Shown here: positions 35,801-46,060 of the stretch, in pieces
Position numbering within the stretch: the stretch's first letter is position 1
Layout: every line of letters starts with the position of its first letter
The notes under the pieces: model-generated
The model's database searches: none
Seen by the model: the letters and a program-made list of their open reading frames with translations, nothing else
Told to the model about the DNA's origin: nothing
Made by a program: the position numbers and the translations under genes
Assembly (NCBI GenBank): GCA_022495995.1
Contig: JAFEMH010000520.1
Location: forward strand, 310,001 to 374,000
DNA length: 64,000 nt
Direction: 5' to 3'
Origin: Adenophora triphylla var. japonica
Taxonomy: Eukaryota > Streptophyta > Magnoliopsida > Asterales > Campanulaceae

Positions 35801-36237
35801 TTGACACCCTAAAACAGTCACTCTAGGGTCTACGTCTGAAGATAGTCGAAAGACCCGAACTACGACTGGCTTGATTCCCCAATCGGGATACGTAGGTAGC
35901 CTATCATTAGGTTCAGCCACCAGACCAAAATGGTCATTCCTATCCCCAGCAGAGCAGATATACAACTTTAGCCATCAGACCAAAATGGTCATCCCCAGCA
36001 GAGTTTCTTTCAACAAACGACTGCAGAACTTGCTCGCCATGTTGACATCCTAAAACAGTCACTCTAGGGTTGGCATCGAAAGACCCGAACTACGGCCGGC
36101 TTGATTCCCATTCGGGATACGTAGGTAGCCTATCACTAGGTTCAGCCACTCGATCACTTGATCATCCTGTCAAATATGGAGCCTTACTCTTATCGACGAC
36201 CCCGCTTCCTTCGAAAGCGTCGTCGCCGAGGGGCTAC
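35801..36237 (+). other. 3' UTR end and PPT before LTR3
   Basis: Two copies of the ACTACG..GGCTTGATTCC..GGGATACGTAGGTAGCC block (35859-35902 and 36089-36132). The segment GCCTTACTCTTATCGACGAC up to the PPT CGAGGGGCTAC is nearly identical to that before LTR2. Confidence 0.7.
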
Positions 36238-38048
36238 TGTAAGTGCTCCAATTTGAGTTGTTAGTATTTTCGTTAGAAAATTAACGAAAGCCCTAACATT
36301 TCTAACATTTCTAACAATTCCTAGCCTTTCTAACAAAGTAAGGGTAGATTAGGAATTTCCATTTAAGGTTAAACCAAGAAAAGAATCTTAAAAAAAGAAA
36401 AGAAATTGGAAAAATCCGAATTAGGCAAGCTGAAAAACACAAACTGCTCGAATTTTTGAATAATATTCTCCCTGTCCAAAGCCTGGAGCAGCATTTAATG
36501 CACCAGGCACGTTTACGGTTTGATCCGCATGGATCAAAATGATCCTCCCAGTTGCCTATAAATTGAATCCTTCTCTCTCAGTTTACACAACACAATCCAC
36601 TCACAGAAGCAAAACTCTGGCGAAAAACAAAGAGAAAACAGTGAGAATCCTTAGATTGCCACCATTTTCTCTTGAGTCTTTCCCAATCTCACTCCAAACA
36701 CTCTAAAATCACTCTTAAACACACACAAGCTCAAGCTCAAATCAACACTAAAGAGGAGGATTAGAGAGAAAACATAGAGGACTTAAGTGTTATCTACTTG
36801 TTTTCTCTTTGACCAACTCTATCATCAAACACCAAACATATTCAAGCCTTGAATCCACTCAAACACAAACACAAACACAAGGGAAGATAGGTATAACCTC
36901 CCTCTCCCTACCCTAAATCTCTCTCATCCATGCATGCATCTCAAACTTTAAAGATGTAGTTTGTTCATCAACTTGTTTGTTGTTCATCTTTGCTTGACCT
37001 AAAAATGTAGTCACCTTGGAATAAATTTCCATGGATGACCATTTAAAAGGTCCAAATTACTTCTTATTCACTTAAAAGTGCTTTTCCTCAAAATCATTCA
37101 CTCAAAAGTGTTTTCCAAAAAACATTTTCATACATAAAATCTCATTTTTAAAGGATAAAATTCCCCTTCCCAAGCAAATGAAATGCTTAAGTCCTAATGT
37201 ACCCTAAGGATGGCTTGATCTAGTAGATCACCACTAAAATGTCTAGTGACTACTAATCAAAGCCTAAGGAAATGGGGACAATCATGGATGCAAAACCCCC
37301 TTTAAAATCACACTTTTCTTCAAGAACATCTTGCTGTCCAGTAGCATTGTTCTAAGACCTCAGTCCATTGTCTAATTTTTTGGACACAGAAGAACTTAGA
37401 ATTGGGTGTTGACTACAAAATACTTTTTGTAGCCAACATACAGAGATTTCTAAACATATTTTTACTTTATTTTTTTCGTGAGTAAAACTCCCTTTTTCAA
37501 ATTATTTTTCAAAGGTCAGTTCATCAGTCTCTGGAAATCCAGACTTCACATCTGGGATTTCCAGAAGGTTTTGGTCTATCAAATCATCTTTAAATGAAAA
37601 ATAATTTTTCAGAAACCTTATTTAAGGCGTTTTGAACAACTTTCATTCTCGGACTTTCCCCATATTCTGAGATTTTAAAGCTCTTAAATCCATTTTAAAA
37701 TCAAGTGTCCACTGTCTTTTTCATTCTGGCAGAATTGATTTTCAACTTCAAAAGGTCTTTTGAGTACCAAAACTCAACCCTAAAATCACACAAAAAATCA
37801 TGGGATTTTTTCAAAGTCTTACAAAGAGTCCTCAATTTTTACTTTTCAGTTTGAACTTATTTTGGCCACAAACAGACATAGAAACACACACACACACAAA
37901 AACAAACGATTTTTAATGCTTGGAAGACTTGTTTTACGAGGCATTCCGGGTGAACACTAACGTTCTTCCCGGAGTGTAACGTGACCTCCGAACCCAAATC
38001 TCTCATTCCGGGCATTTTTAAAAGTTTTGGCCCTTAAAATAAAAATGG
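36238..38048 (+). repeat. LTR3 of the array, longer and more divergent
   Basis: About 1,810 bp. It differs from LTR1/LTR2 by many substitutions and by an extra segment at about 36735-36840. It keeps ATCCGCATGGAT (36523-36534) at the palindrome position and TATAAA at 36557-36562. It is followed by GCGGCGACTCCG and then, about 25 bp later, by element A copy 2. Confidence 0.8.
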
Positions 38049-38068
38049 CGCGGCGACTCCGTTTGATT

Positions 38069-38343
38069 TCAAAAATCGGGTACATCACACCCCTCCATGG
38101 GTCGCTTCTCCCTCCTTGCGTCTGGCAATCCTCTGCCATCAGCTACACTGTTAGAGCGTGTTGCCCTAGCATGATGACGAAGAGGAGGAGGAGGATGCAA
38201 ATTTGCATTCACATTGGTAGTAGCATTGGTGTTGGTGTTGACATTCACTTCATTGAATTCGTCAGAAGCCTCTGTAACATGCCCATCTGGGGTTACCATG
38301 ATTGTGGATTGAAGAAAACTTCGAGGTCAAGCTATGGACTCCC
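38069..38343 (-). pseudogene. Truncated gag N-terminus of element A copy 2
   Basis: The ATG at 38299 opens a frame parallel to the first 60-70 residues of the element A gag. It shares TPDGHV, the Asn/Thr/Ala-rich run, HARATRSNSVADGRGLPD and KRPMEG. It ends abruptly at about 38078 against the LTR3-internal remnant, so all later gag and pol are missing. The 45 bp upstream of the ATG correspond to the leader. Confidence 0.8.
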
Positions 38344-38361
38344 TTCCCGGCAATGGAACCA
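38344..38361 (-). promoter_or_regulatory. PBS of element A copy 2
   Basis: The same 18 bases as at 5088-5105, followed by the same 3-bp spacer to the LTR. Confidence 0.65.
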
Positions 38362-38364
38362 AAC

Positions 38365-39022
38365 TGATGCCACAAGAAAAGTACTTATCAATCTTCCTCC
38401 ACGTGGCAGGACTGATCACCTGGCTCCCTGACCTGAAATCAGAACCCACGACTAGCCGGATGTGTCTCCGGCTTAGACCCTCGAGCGTGAGAGTAAGTAT
38501 GATGATTGGAGAGCTAAAATGTATTAAATGATGGAATTCTGATAACAAAATAGCAGTTACCTTATAACCGTGGTAGTGGTGAAGTATTTATAACTGATGA
38601 GAGCGGTTATTTTTGGTGGGCTACATGAGCTCCGTGATTCTTGGGACAGATACATATCATGGGAACGTGTCCTGATATAGCTCCTGATTTGTAGGGAAGC
38701 AATTATGGCAAGAGTTATTGCTTGTACGCCTGTAACCGTTAGGTCGACGCTGGCTTCAGTAGGTCGAGGTCGACACTTGTGTTTGGATCGACCTGACTGT
38801 CAGGTAGAGTTGGATCGTACCCGAAATATGACTGGGTCAGAAGGTCGGACTAAGTTAGGTCGGGACCTAATAGGTCGGACAATGAACTTAGTCGACTGAT
38901 GAGTGAGATGGGCCTTGAGCCATGTAATGATTGGGCCTTGTCCATAGAGAATATGGCGGCAATAATTGCTTGTGGATTGGGCTTTACTCGCTTGGCCCAG
39001 CTGGATACTTTTGGTATGTTCA
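38365..39022 (-). repeat. 5' LTR of element A copy 2 (658 bp)
   Basis: Homologous to 5109-5770 from TGATGCC to GTATGTTCA, then the flanks diverge. Near full length. It shows that the LTR of this family is about 660 bp. Confidence 0.85.
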
Positions 39023-39379
39023 ATGACAATTCTTATACTTTTATTATGATAAAATTGACGCAAACTATTGGCCACTGTTCATTCAAGTTAACTAATAAAA
39101 ATAAAATTAAATTAAATTTCCGAACATGTATTACAGTTGTTTGAAAAAATTGTTGTCTCATTAATTTTTTTAAATAAAAATGTTTGCTTAAAAATAGTAG
39201 GAATAAAAGTTTTGAAAAATGATGTGAACAAAGTGAAAATCTCTTGTAAAACGTATTCTACGCTCGTCTGAGCGTAGAACGTGTTTTTATATAGGCGCGG
39301 TGGCATTTTTGTAAATAAATAGAACTTCTCAAAATGTGCGGTGACATTTTTGTAAATAATTAAAACTTATAAGAGGCAG
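39023..39379. other. AT-rich unassigned DNA with one strong hairpin
   Basis: TTCTACGCTC-GTCT-GAGCGTAGAA (39255-39278) is a perfect 10-bp stem with a 4-nt loop, just before TTTTTATATAG. No gene or known element is recognised. Confidence 0.5.
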
Positions 39380-39900
39380 TTTTCTACACAACAACATGCA
39401 CATTTTAACATTGTAAATAATTGAAACTCACCTGGCACTTTTTGATACTGCAGAAGACACTTCTGAATACTACAAGAGGCATATTTTAACACTACAACAG
39501 GCATGTATTTTTTAATTCACTTTGACACTTTTCAATATTACAACAGACATTTTTCAATACTACAAGAGGCACTTTTTGATACTGTAGAAGGCAGTTTTCA
39601 ATACTACAAAAGGCACTTTTCAATATTACAACAAACATGGACACTACAACAAACATGTGTTTTTTAATTCACTTGACACTTTTCAATATTACAACAGGCA
39701 TTTTTCAATACTACAAGAGGCACTTTTCAATACTACAACAGACACTTTTTAACACTACAACAGATACTATTTTTCAACAATATTACCGCATTATTTAACA
39801 TTACAATCGATTTAAATGTGTTTATTAGTGTCATAATAGATCAGACACTTTGTTTATATTGCATCAGACACTTTATTGTACTAGAAAAGGCACTTTCACA
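39380..39900. repeat. Degenerate minisatellite (CACTTTTCAATACTACAACAGG)
   Basis: About 15-17 imperfect units of 25-32 bp with the core TTTTCAATACTACAA(C/G)A(G)GCA, AT-rich. No coding frame. Confidence 0.75.
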
Positions 39901-39973
39901 AAACAAATTCTAAAATAGCTTATCCTAGAACTAGTTTCACCCAAGAACAACTCGCGAACAAAGGATGGTAACC
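39901..39973. other. Short spacer before the Copia insertion
   Basis: Unassigned. It is the left flank of the Copia insertion at 39979. Confidence 0.4.
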
Positions 39974-39978
39974 GAATA

Positions 39979-40153
39979 TAAAAGATTCAATGCGTGCCTT
40001 TCTTATTGATAGTCATCAGTATAAATAATGTTACAAGCCTATAATTAAGGTAACAAACTAAGGTAACAACTAATCAAGATAATTACAAATATTTACATTC
40101 CAAAGATAAAGATATGGAGATATCTTTTCTTGGAGAATACTACACGGCTATTA
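39979..40153 (-). repeat. 3' LTR of the Copia element (175 bp, TA..TA ends)
   Basis: On the minus strand it starts TAATAGCCG and ends GAATCTTTTA, so the termini are TA..TA instead of TG..CA. Base-for-base identical to the 5' LTR by eye. The PPT GCGGGGGAG lies just outside at 40154-40162. Confidence 0.9.
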
Positions 40154-40611
40154 CTCCCCCGCAGTCGAAGCGGGAGGTTCCCGTACGCTGAGATTGGCAC
40201 GAAATTCATCAAAAAGTACGCGCGGAAGCCCTTTTGTAAATATGTCAGCGATTTGATAACGAGATGGGACGTGCAATACTCGAACATGACCACGAGTAAC
40301 CTTTTCTTTGATGAAGTGTATGTCTAACTCGATATGTTTAGTATGTTGGTGTTGTACCGGGTTGCTAGAGAGGTACATGGCGCTAATATTGTCGCAGTAA
40401 ATGAGAGTTGCCTTCTCAAGAGGACAGTGAAGCTAAAGCAACAGGTTGCGAAGCCAGCAAGATTCAGATACGACATTGGCAACACCTCGATATTCAGCTT
40501 CGGCACTGGAGCGGGAGAGGGTAGGTTGTCGTTTGGAGGACCAAGAGATGAGGTTGTCCCCTAGAAACACACAGTAGCCAGAGGTGGAGCGACGAGTGTC
40601 TGAACAACCGG
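40154..40611 (-). pseudogene. RNase H domain of the Copia element
   Basis: Reads [40 protein letters not shown] (40480-40611) and, after a frame change near 40400, HTKHIELDIHFIKEKV with LHVPSRYQIADIFTKGLP (40200-40330). These are the standard Copia RNase H blocks, with Asp, Glu and the C-terminal DIFTK motif. It abuts the inverted RT segment at about 40612. Confidence 0.85.
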
Positions 40612-41190
40612 CCCAGTGGTAAAACCAGCGACAATTCAGACAGTTCTCAGTTTGGCCCTCTCCAAATCTTGGCCTATACACCAGTTAGATGTCAAGAACG
40701 CTTTCCTCCATGGCCATCTCCAAGAAAATGTCTATATGCATCAGCCTCTCGGTTTCAGAGATCATACTCGACCAAACCATGTCTGCCTTTTGAAGAAGTC
40801 TCTTTACGGTTTAAAACAAGCTCCACGAGCTTGGTACCAACGGTTTGCGGACTTTGTATCTACCCTTGGCTTTGTGCACAGCCGCTCCGACAATTCTCTC
40901 TTCATTCTTCACAATGGAAGCAATATAGCATATTTGTTACTTTATGTAGACGACATCATCCTCACAACCTCTTCTCATGCTCTTTGAGACTCTCTCATGA
41001 ACAAACTCGCCTCCGAGTTTGCAATGAAGGACCTTGGCCCCATCAATTATTTTCTTGGTATTTCCGTCACTCGCCACACAGATGGTCTCTTCTTAAGCCA
41101 ACAGAAATATGCAGAATCCATTATTGATCGAGCCGGCATGACTGCGTGCAAATCAGCTCATACTCCTGTAGATACCACGTCTTATTTTTA
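40612..41190 (+). pseudogene. Inverted reverse transcriptase segment inside the Copia element
   Basis: This part reads on the plus strand although the host element is on the minus strand. It shows [51 protein letters not shown] (catalytic YVDD, about 40940-40951), FAMKDLGPINYFLGI and [12 protein letters not shown]. One in-frame stop lies at 40987-40989. Copia RT should follow the KNKTW block (41185 onward, minus strand) and precede WAGC (40611, minus strand). The segment lies in exactly that slot but flipped. Roughly 60 residues' worth of RT appears missing on each side. A short match (accacgtc) at the right breakpoint suggests template switching. Confidence 0.85.
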
Positions 41191-41691
41191 ATAAGAGCAT
41201 CATACTCATCAATCATAGCGGATTTCCAGTTCGGGTCATGTAGTGCTTCTATAGGATTTTTAGGGAGAGGGGAAGGAGAGACCGAGGTAGATAGATTGAA
41301 GATTTGTTTAGGGCGAGAGATACCTTTCATGCTCCGTGTGGTCATAGTCCGGGAGGGGGGAGGAGGGGACACAACTTGGGTGTAAGACGGAGGTGGGGAT
41401 GTCGAAGGTTGAGGAGTGGGGGGTACGGCAGGAGGGTTAGAAGTAGATGGAGCTGAAAGTGGTGTTGCTGCCGTATGAAAATGATGGGTCAAAAGAGGGG
41501 AGAGGCCATCATCTAGGAATGTGTATGAGGATATGGTAGGAGTATGTATTTGGGCAAAGGGAAATTGGGACTCATCGAAGATTACATGTCTAGATATTAT
41601 GATTTTGTTACGAGAAAGATCGTAACATTTGTAACCTCGGTGATTGGAAGGGTAACCCAAGAAAACGCATGGGACGGACCGGGATTGAAGT
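41191..41691 (-). pseudogene. Integrase end and linker to RT of the Copia element
   Basis: Minus-strand frame with [29 protein letters not shown], a Pro/Ser/Thr-rich linker, and [24 protein letters not shown]. The last block is the universal start of Copia RT. It continues the frame interrupted at 55715 by the nested element. Confidence 0.85.
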
Positions 41692-41696
41692 TTGTG
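41692..41696. other. TSD of the nested Sirevirus-like element, left copy
   Basis: ttgtg here and at 55710-55714, directly flanking the two LTR ends. Confidence 0.85.
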
Positions 41697-43175
41697 TGTT
41701 GGGTATGCATGTTTTAACCCTCCTATTTTGTATTAGATTTGATTGATACCATAACCTCCTGTCTATTTTAAGGACTTTAGGACCCTATGTAATGAAGCTT
41801 AGACTTCAATTTTTTAGCTAAGTCCATTTTATAGAATAGGTTAAATTTAGGCTTGAAGACTGGCACAAGACTAATTGGATATGAGGTTGCAGTTCCAGCA
41901 GTATTCAAAACCGCCCCTATGAACCGCACATGTAACCGCATGTGTATTTCTCCTTTGAATCTGCCTCTTGAACCAACCGCAAGATAACCGCTCTTGAGCC
42001 GCACCTGTGCAGTTCATGTGCAACCGCATCTGTGCAACCTCCTGGTGAAGTAAACCGCATGTTCCTAACCGCTCCTCACCAATCGCATCCAATGATTGGC
42101 TACTTGAAGTGAACCATTTTTTATCCGTTGGAATCCACGTCAGCAATATCAAAAGTCAACCACCAAATCTTGTCACGTGATTCAATGTCGAGAAGATCCG
42201 CAAGGATCGTGAAAAGGTGACAGTGTCCTAACCTCATTGCTTGCACTGAGCCCGATCGCCTTTATCTCGCAAAGCACTGTACTCAAAGGACAAAAGTGGA
42301 TATTGTGGACCAATAGGATTGCATCAAGTACCGTCCTTACACAAACTCGTATCCAACGGCTAGTTTCTTGATGCTTGGGTATAAATACCCCTAATCTTCA
42401 CCATTTGAAGATTGCTTGAAAAATTGAGAAATTGCCGTGTTCATGAGAAGTTGAAGCTCGCCCGTAAATTCATAAGTCCTTTGAATCTTCATCTTCATAC
42501 TTCAAGAAATATTCCCAAATTCCCGTAAATCAAGCCTTAACACATTCAAGATTCATTGAGCCTCTACATCTCACAGCATTTAAAGAGCCTTGATCTTGTT
42601 CTCACACACACACCTCACTTGTTTAATCACATAGATTATACATTTGAGATACACCGGTTATAGTCTAGGATTTATTCTTCATAGAAAAGATTTTATTGTA
42701 CTTTGTAATCTCTCAAATACTTAATATAAAATCTCTCTTAGAAATCCAAGACTAACCATCTTGGTAGTGGACGTAGATCGTTTATCGATTGAACCACTCC
42801 AAATATTGTGTTCTTATTTTCTCGCATTAATATTTACTTGTGCTTACTAATTATCTTTCTCGTTTCTCGTTTGATCTTTATATAGTTATCCATTATTGTG
42901 AAATAGTGTTTGGAGTTAACAAAGTCAAAACCACACGTGTTTGTAAACCGCACTTACCAAAACCGCTAGCAAAACCGCATTTTACAAAACCGCCTAAAAC
43001 CGCTTTACACTCTATAATTCCGCCGTGCATTTTACATTATCACTTGCATATTATCAACCGCAAGAGGATTTTGTAAGCAAGAGGTTTAGTTTTTATAAGA
43101 GGGCAAAAATTTTAAAACAAATATTCACCCCCTCTAGCCGTATTTTCACCCTTGTTGCCACCTTTGGGACCAACA
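41697..43175 (+). repeat. 5' LTR of the Sirevirus-like element
   Basis: 1,479 bp. TATA region GGGTATAAATACCCC at about 42378-42392. Terminal GGGACCAACA. Compared with the 3' LTR it shows several changes that create CG, for example TTCTCGCAT for TTCTGCAT near 42830 and ATGTCGAG for ATGTCAGAG near 42186. Confidence 0.9.
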
Positions 43176-43177
43176 AG

Positions 43178-43189
43178 TGGTATCGTAGC
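43178..43189 (+). promoter_or_regulatory. PBS of the Sirevirus-like element, altered
   Basis: TGGTATCGTAGC, two bases after the LTR. The usual Met-tRNA PBS of Copia elements is TGGTATCAGAGC (as found complete at 58008-58019), so the CAG here appears as CGT. Confidence 0.75.
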
Positions 43190-43245
43190 TTACACATTTT
43201 AAAACCATCGTTTTTCAAGCTTAACAACTTGTGTGCCGATTCGAT

Positions 43246-45640
43246 ATGGCAAATACAAAGACAATGACTACCGTTAACTATTCACACATTCCAATCTTGG
43301 ACGAAGACCACTTTGACATCCGAAAGTGCCGAATGCTTATTCATTTGGAAACTATAGATGAAATGCTAGTGGAGTGCGTGATCAATGGACCTCTAATTCC
43401 AATGAAGGCTAACACCGATGCAACCACCAATGCCGAAACTCCGTAAGTCAAAAAGCCAAAAGATGAGCGGTCGGATGAAGAGAAGAGATTGGTTGCCTCG
43501 ACAAAGAAGGCTAGGCACATCATTTCGGAACCCTCCCCGTATCAACTCTACAGTAAAGTGATGTACCTCAAAACCGCAAAGCGTATGTGGGATGCCATTA
43601 AGAGCTACCTCGAAGGTGATGACGAATGCAAGGAAAGCAAATTATATGTCGTTGAAAGATCATACAACAACTTCAACGTAAAATCCAACGAAACCTCAAG
43701 CGCCAAACCTACGACCGATATGTTGAGGTAGTTAATGCTTGTAGATCTCTTGGCAAAACTTTAACCGATAAGGAAATCAATATGACTTTCCTATCTCGCT
43801 TTAGGTTCTAAATGGGTAAATAAGGCTACCTCTTTAGAAGACTCCAAAGTTTTGGGTACTTGGTCGTTAAGTAACTTGTACGCCAATCTTAGAGTCTATG
43901 AATTAAAATTAAATCATATTGAAGAGATTGAAGGGAAAACCAAATCGCTATCCATGTCCGTCGTGGAACATGAGGAGAAACCATCTACATCCAATCAAAC
44001 CGCAGATCCTTCCATATCAACCTCATCACTCATCGAGATGGATGATGATGATTTTGCCATGTTTGTGAAAAGATTCCAAAATTTAGAAAATCCTCAAAAC
44101 CCTTCACAAAATCATTTTCAAAAGGCAAACCTCCCGCAACGTTTCTAAGGCCGGAGATACAAAGAAAAAGAGTGATCTAGTTTGCTACAATTGTAGAAAA
44201 CCTAGTCACTTTGCATCCGAGTGTCCACAAATCTAAATATGAATACATGAAAAGAAAACCTCTCCTCGCGAAATTTTCTCGTCGCAAGTGGAATGGTTGC
44301 CGAGGAGGAAGAGAATTCCAAGGAATTGGCTACTTGGATTGAAACAGATTCGATGATGGAAGTGATGATGAAACCGAAGAGGTTAATCTCGCATTGTAGA
44401 CGCTTCCGATGAGTCGATTCTCGAGTCAATCGAGTCGCAAGATATGGAAGAAAAGAGGTTTCTACAAAACTTCCAAATTTTACGTTGGATGAAAATATCA
44501 AACTTACTCCTAGCATTAAGATAGGAAATTGCTCGTATTCACGTCCCATTTTTCCTCCTACAAATGCTCCACCTTCAAAAACAATTCCAAAGAAGAAAAT
44601 TTTAAAAAAGGTGGTGGAAGAGGTTTCTCCCATGGAACATGAAAGGATGTTCAAGGAAGCCAACGGTGATCCATCAATTCTCTAATCTTAAGAAAGCCTT
44701 AAGCTTAGCTCATGATGAACTTAATCGTACAAGACGGAGAAAACCGTGATGAAGTCCGAAATTTCAAATCTTAAGGACCAAATCGAAGTATGACTCCTCT
44801 TGCCGATCGTAACCGCATCCTAGAAACTAAGGTTGCTGCACTTCAACTCCGAATGATGACTTGGTAACCCAAATCAACGATCTCCAAAAGATTATTGATT
44901 CGTGGCTCAAGTCTCAATCCACCAAGGATAAAATCATGGACTTCCAAGTTCCTCCTGGAATTAAGGAAGGCCTAGGTTTTGGATCTGAGGAAGAGGAGAA
45001 GTGTGCATCCTCGAGTGAAAAGGATGAGGAAATTTTGGAACTAACTAAAGAAATTCCTAAGGGGAAGCATGCTAAAGGAAAGGGTAAAGGACGACAAATT
45101 AATTATGTCTACCCTAAAGGAAAGCAATATGGAAAGAATTTTGTGTTGAAACCTAAGAATTCTCGTGGAAGCAAACAAGAGGAAATGGCTTATGGAATTG
45201 GTCGCATACCGCTCCAACCGCTCCCGGTGGAAAAGGTGGTGTCGCTAACCTGTGTCCGACCGCGCATCTTCTTCGACCGCTCCTCCTGTCTTCAAAAGCA
45301 GGAATAGTGTTCCCAGGAAATACGTGGTCAAACCAAAGCCTGTTCCCTTTATCTCAGCCGAACTCTTAGCTGGAACCGCTCCTCCAAAACCGCTTCCTTG
45401 TCCCAAACCGCATGCAACTCCTAAGAAGAGTAAGGAGTTAGTAAAACCTCATGAAGCTTGTAGCTATTATAAATGTTCTGTGTGTGATGGTTTAGGTCAC
45501 AAGGCTGCAGAATGCCTTTTGCGGTTCACATCCAATGCCAGAAGAGTAAACCTCCTTCGTCAAACAGGTGTGGGTCGTAAAGGGTTGCTAACTTCAGACT
45601 CCAAGGAATAAAGGGGGACCTCGTTCTTAATGTTTACATT
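43246..45640 (+). pseudogene. gag of the Sirevirus-like element, broken
   Basis: The ATG at 43246 opens a 66-aa piece ending at a stop (43444). The frame continues with DEEKRLVASTKKARHII and a capsid-type region with KRMWDAIKSYLEGDDECKESKL (43489-43731). A CX2CX4HX4C knuckle CYNCRKPSHFASEC lies at 44183-44224, and a second, CSVCDGLGHKAAEC, at 45474-45515. The middle (44400-45200) is Lys/Glu-rich and likely coiled. Several frameshifts and stops break the frame. Gag assembles the particle and binds RNA; two zinc knuckles spaced about 1.3 kb apart fit the long Sirevirus gag. Confidence 0.8.
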
Positions 45641-46060
45641 TCAGGTCCTCTCGCTTCATGGTTGGTCACTCCAAGGATAATGAATGGTATCTTGACAAAG
45701 GGTCGCCAAGACATATGACTGGAGATAGATCATTACTTGAAGATGTCGTTGAAGCAAGTGGTCCGTCCGTAACCTTTGGTGACAACAACAAAGGCAAGAC
45801 CATTCGATATGGTGTTATAAGGAGAGGAAACCTAACCATTGAGAAGGTTTCTCTTGTTGAAGGACTCAAGCACAACCTCCTTTCAATTTCTCAATTTTGC
45901 GACAAAGGAATGCTTTGCAACTTCACGTCATCAAATTGCTTTATCAAGGATAGCATTTCCGCGTCACCCTACTCACAAAGGATTCGTAAGAGTAATATTT
46001 ACATTATTGATCTAAATTCTGCATGTAGTATTACTAATCTCTCGTTTTGTAGCTAAGAAT
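45641..46060 (+). pseudogene. Copia protease of the Sirevirus-like element, altered active site
   Basis: Frame 45658-46056 has WYLDKGSPRHMTGD, then VSLVEGLKHNLLSISQFCDKG. The family motif is D-S-G-C-S-R-H-M-T-G; here the catalytic Asp is present but the following Ser-Gly-Cys is changed to Lys-Gly-Ser. The changed bases fall where the usual codons contain CAG/CTG-type triplets, so a sequence error is possible. Confidence 0.75.

Larger units (their letters stand above)
6713..38075 (+). mobile_element. Tandem Tat/Ogre-like Ty3/gypsy array: LTR1-int1-LTR2-int2-LTR3
   Basis: Three LTR copies start with TGTAAGTGCTCCAA at 6713, 24612 and 36238. Each is followed by the same PBS-like GGCGACTCCG, so each sits in a 5'-LTR position. 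LTR2 and LTR3 are preceded by the same PPT (GAGGGGCTAC) and a shared 3' UTR block. LTR1 and LTR2 look more alike than either is to LTR3. The third copy is cut about 25 bp into its internal region, where element A copy 2 begins. This is most simply a tandem produced by LTR-LTR recombination among family members, not a single intact element. No complete pol is present. Confidence 0.75.

Noticed and set aside
39255..39300. Helitron 3' terminus (hairpin near the end)
   Set aside because: No CTRR end after the stem, no matching TC start, and no Rep/helicase fragment.
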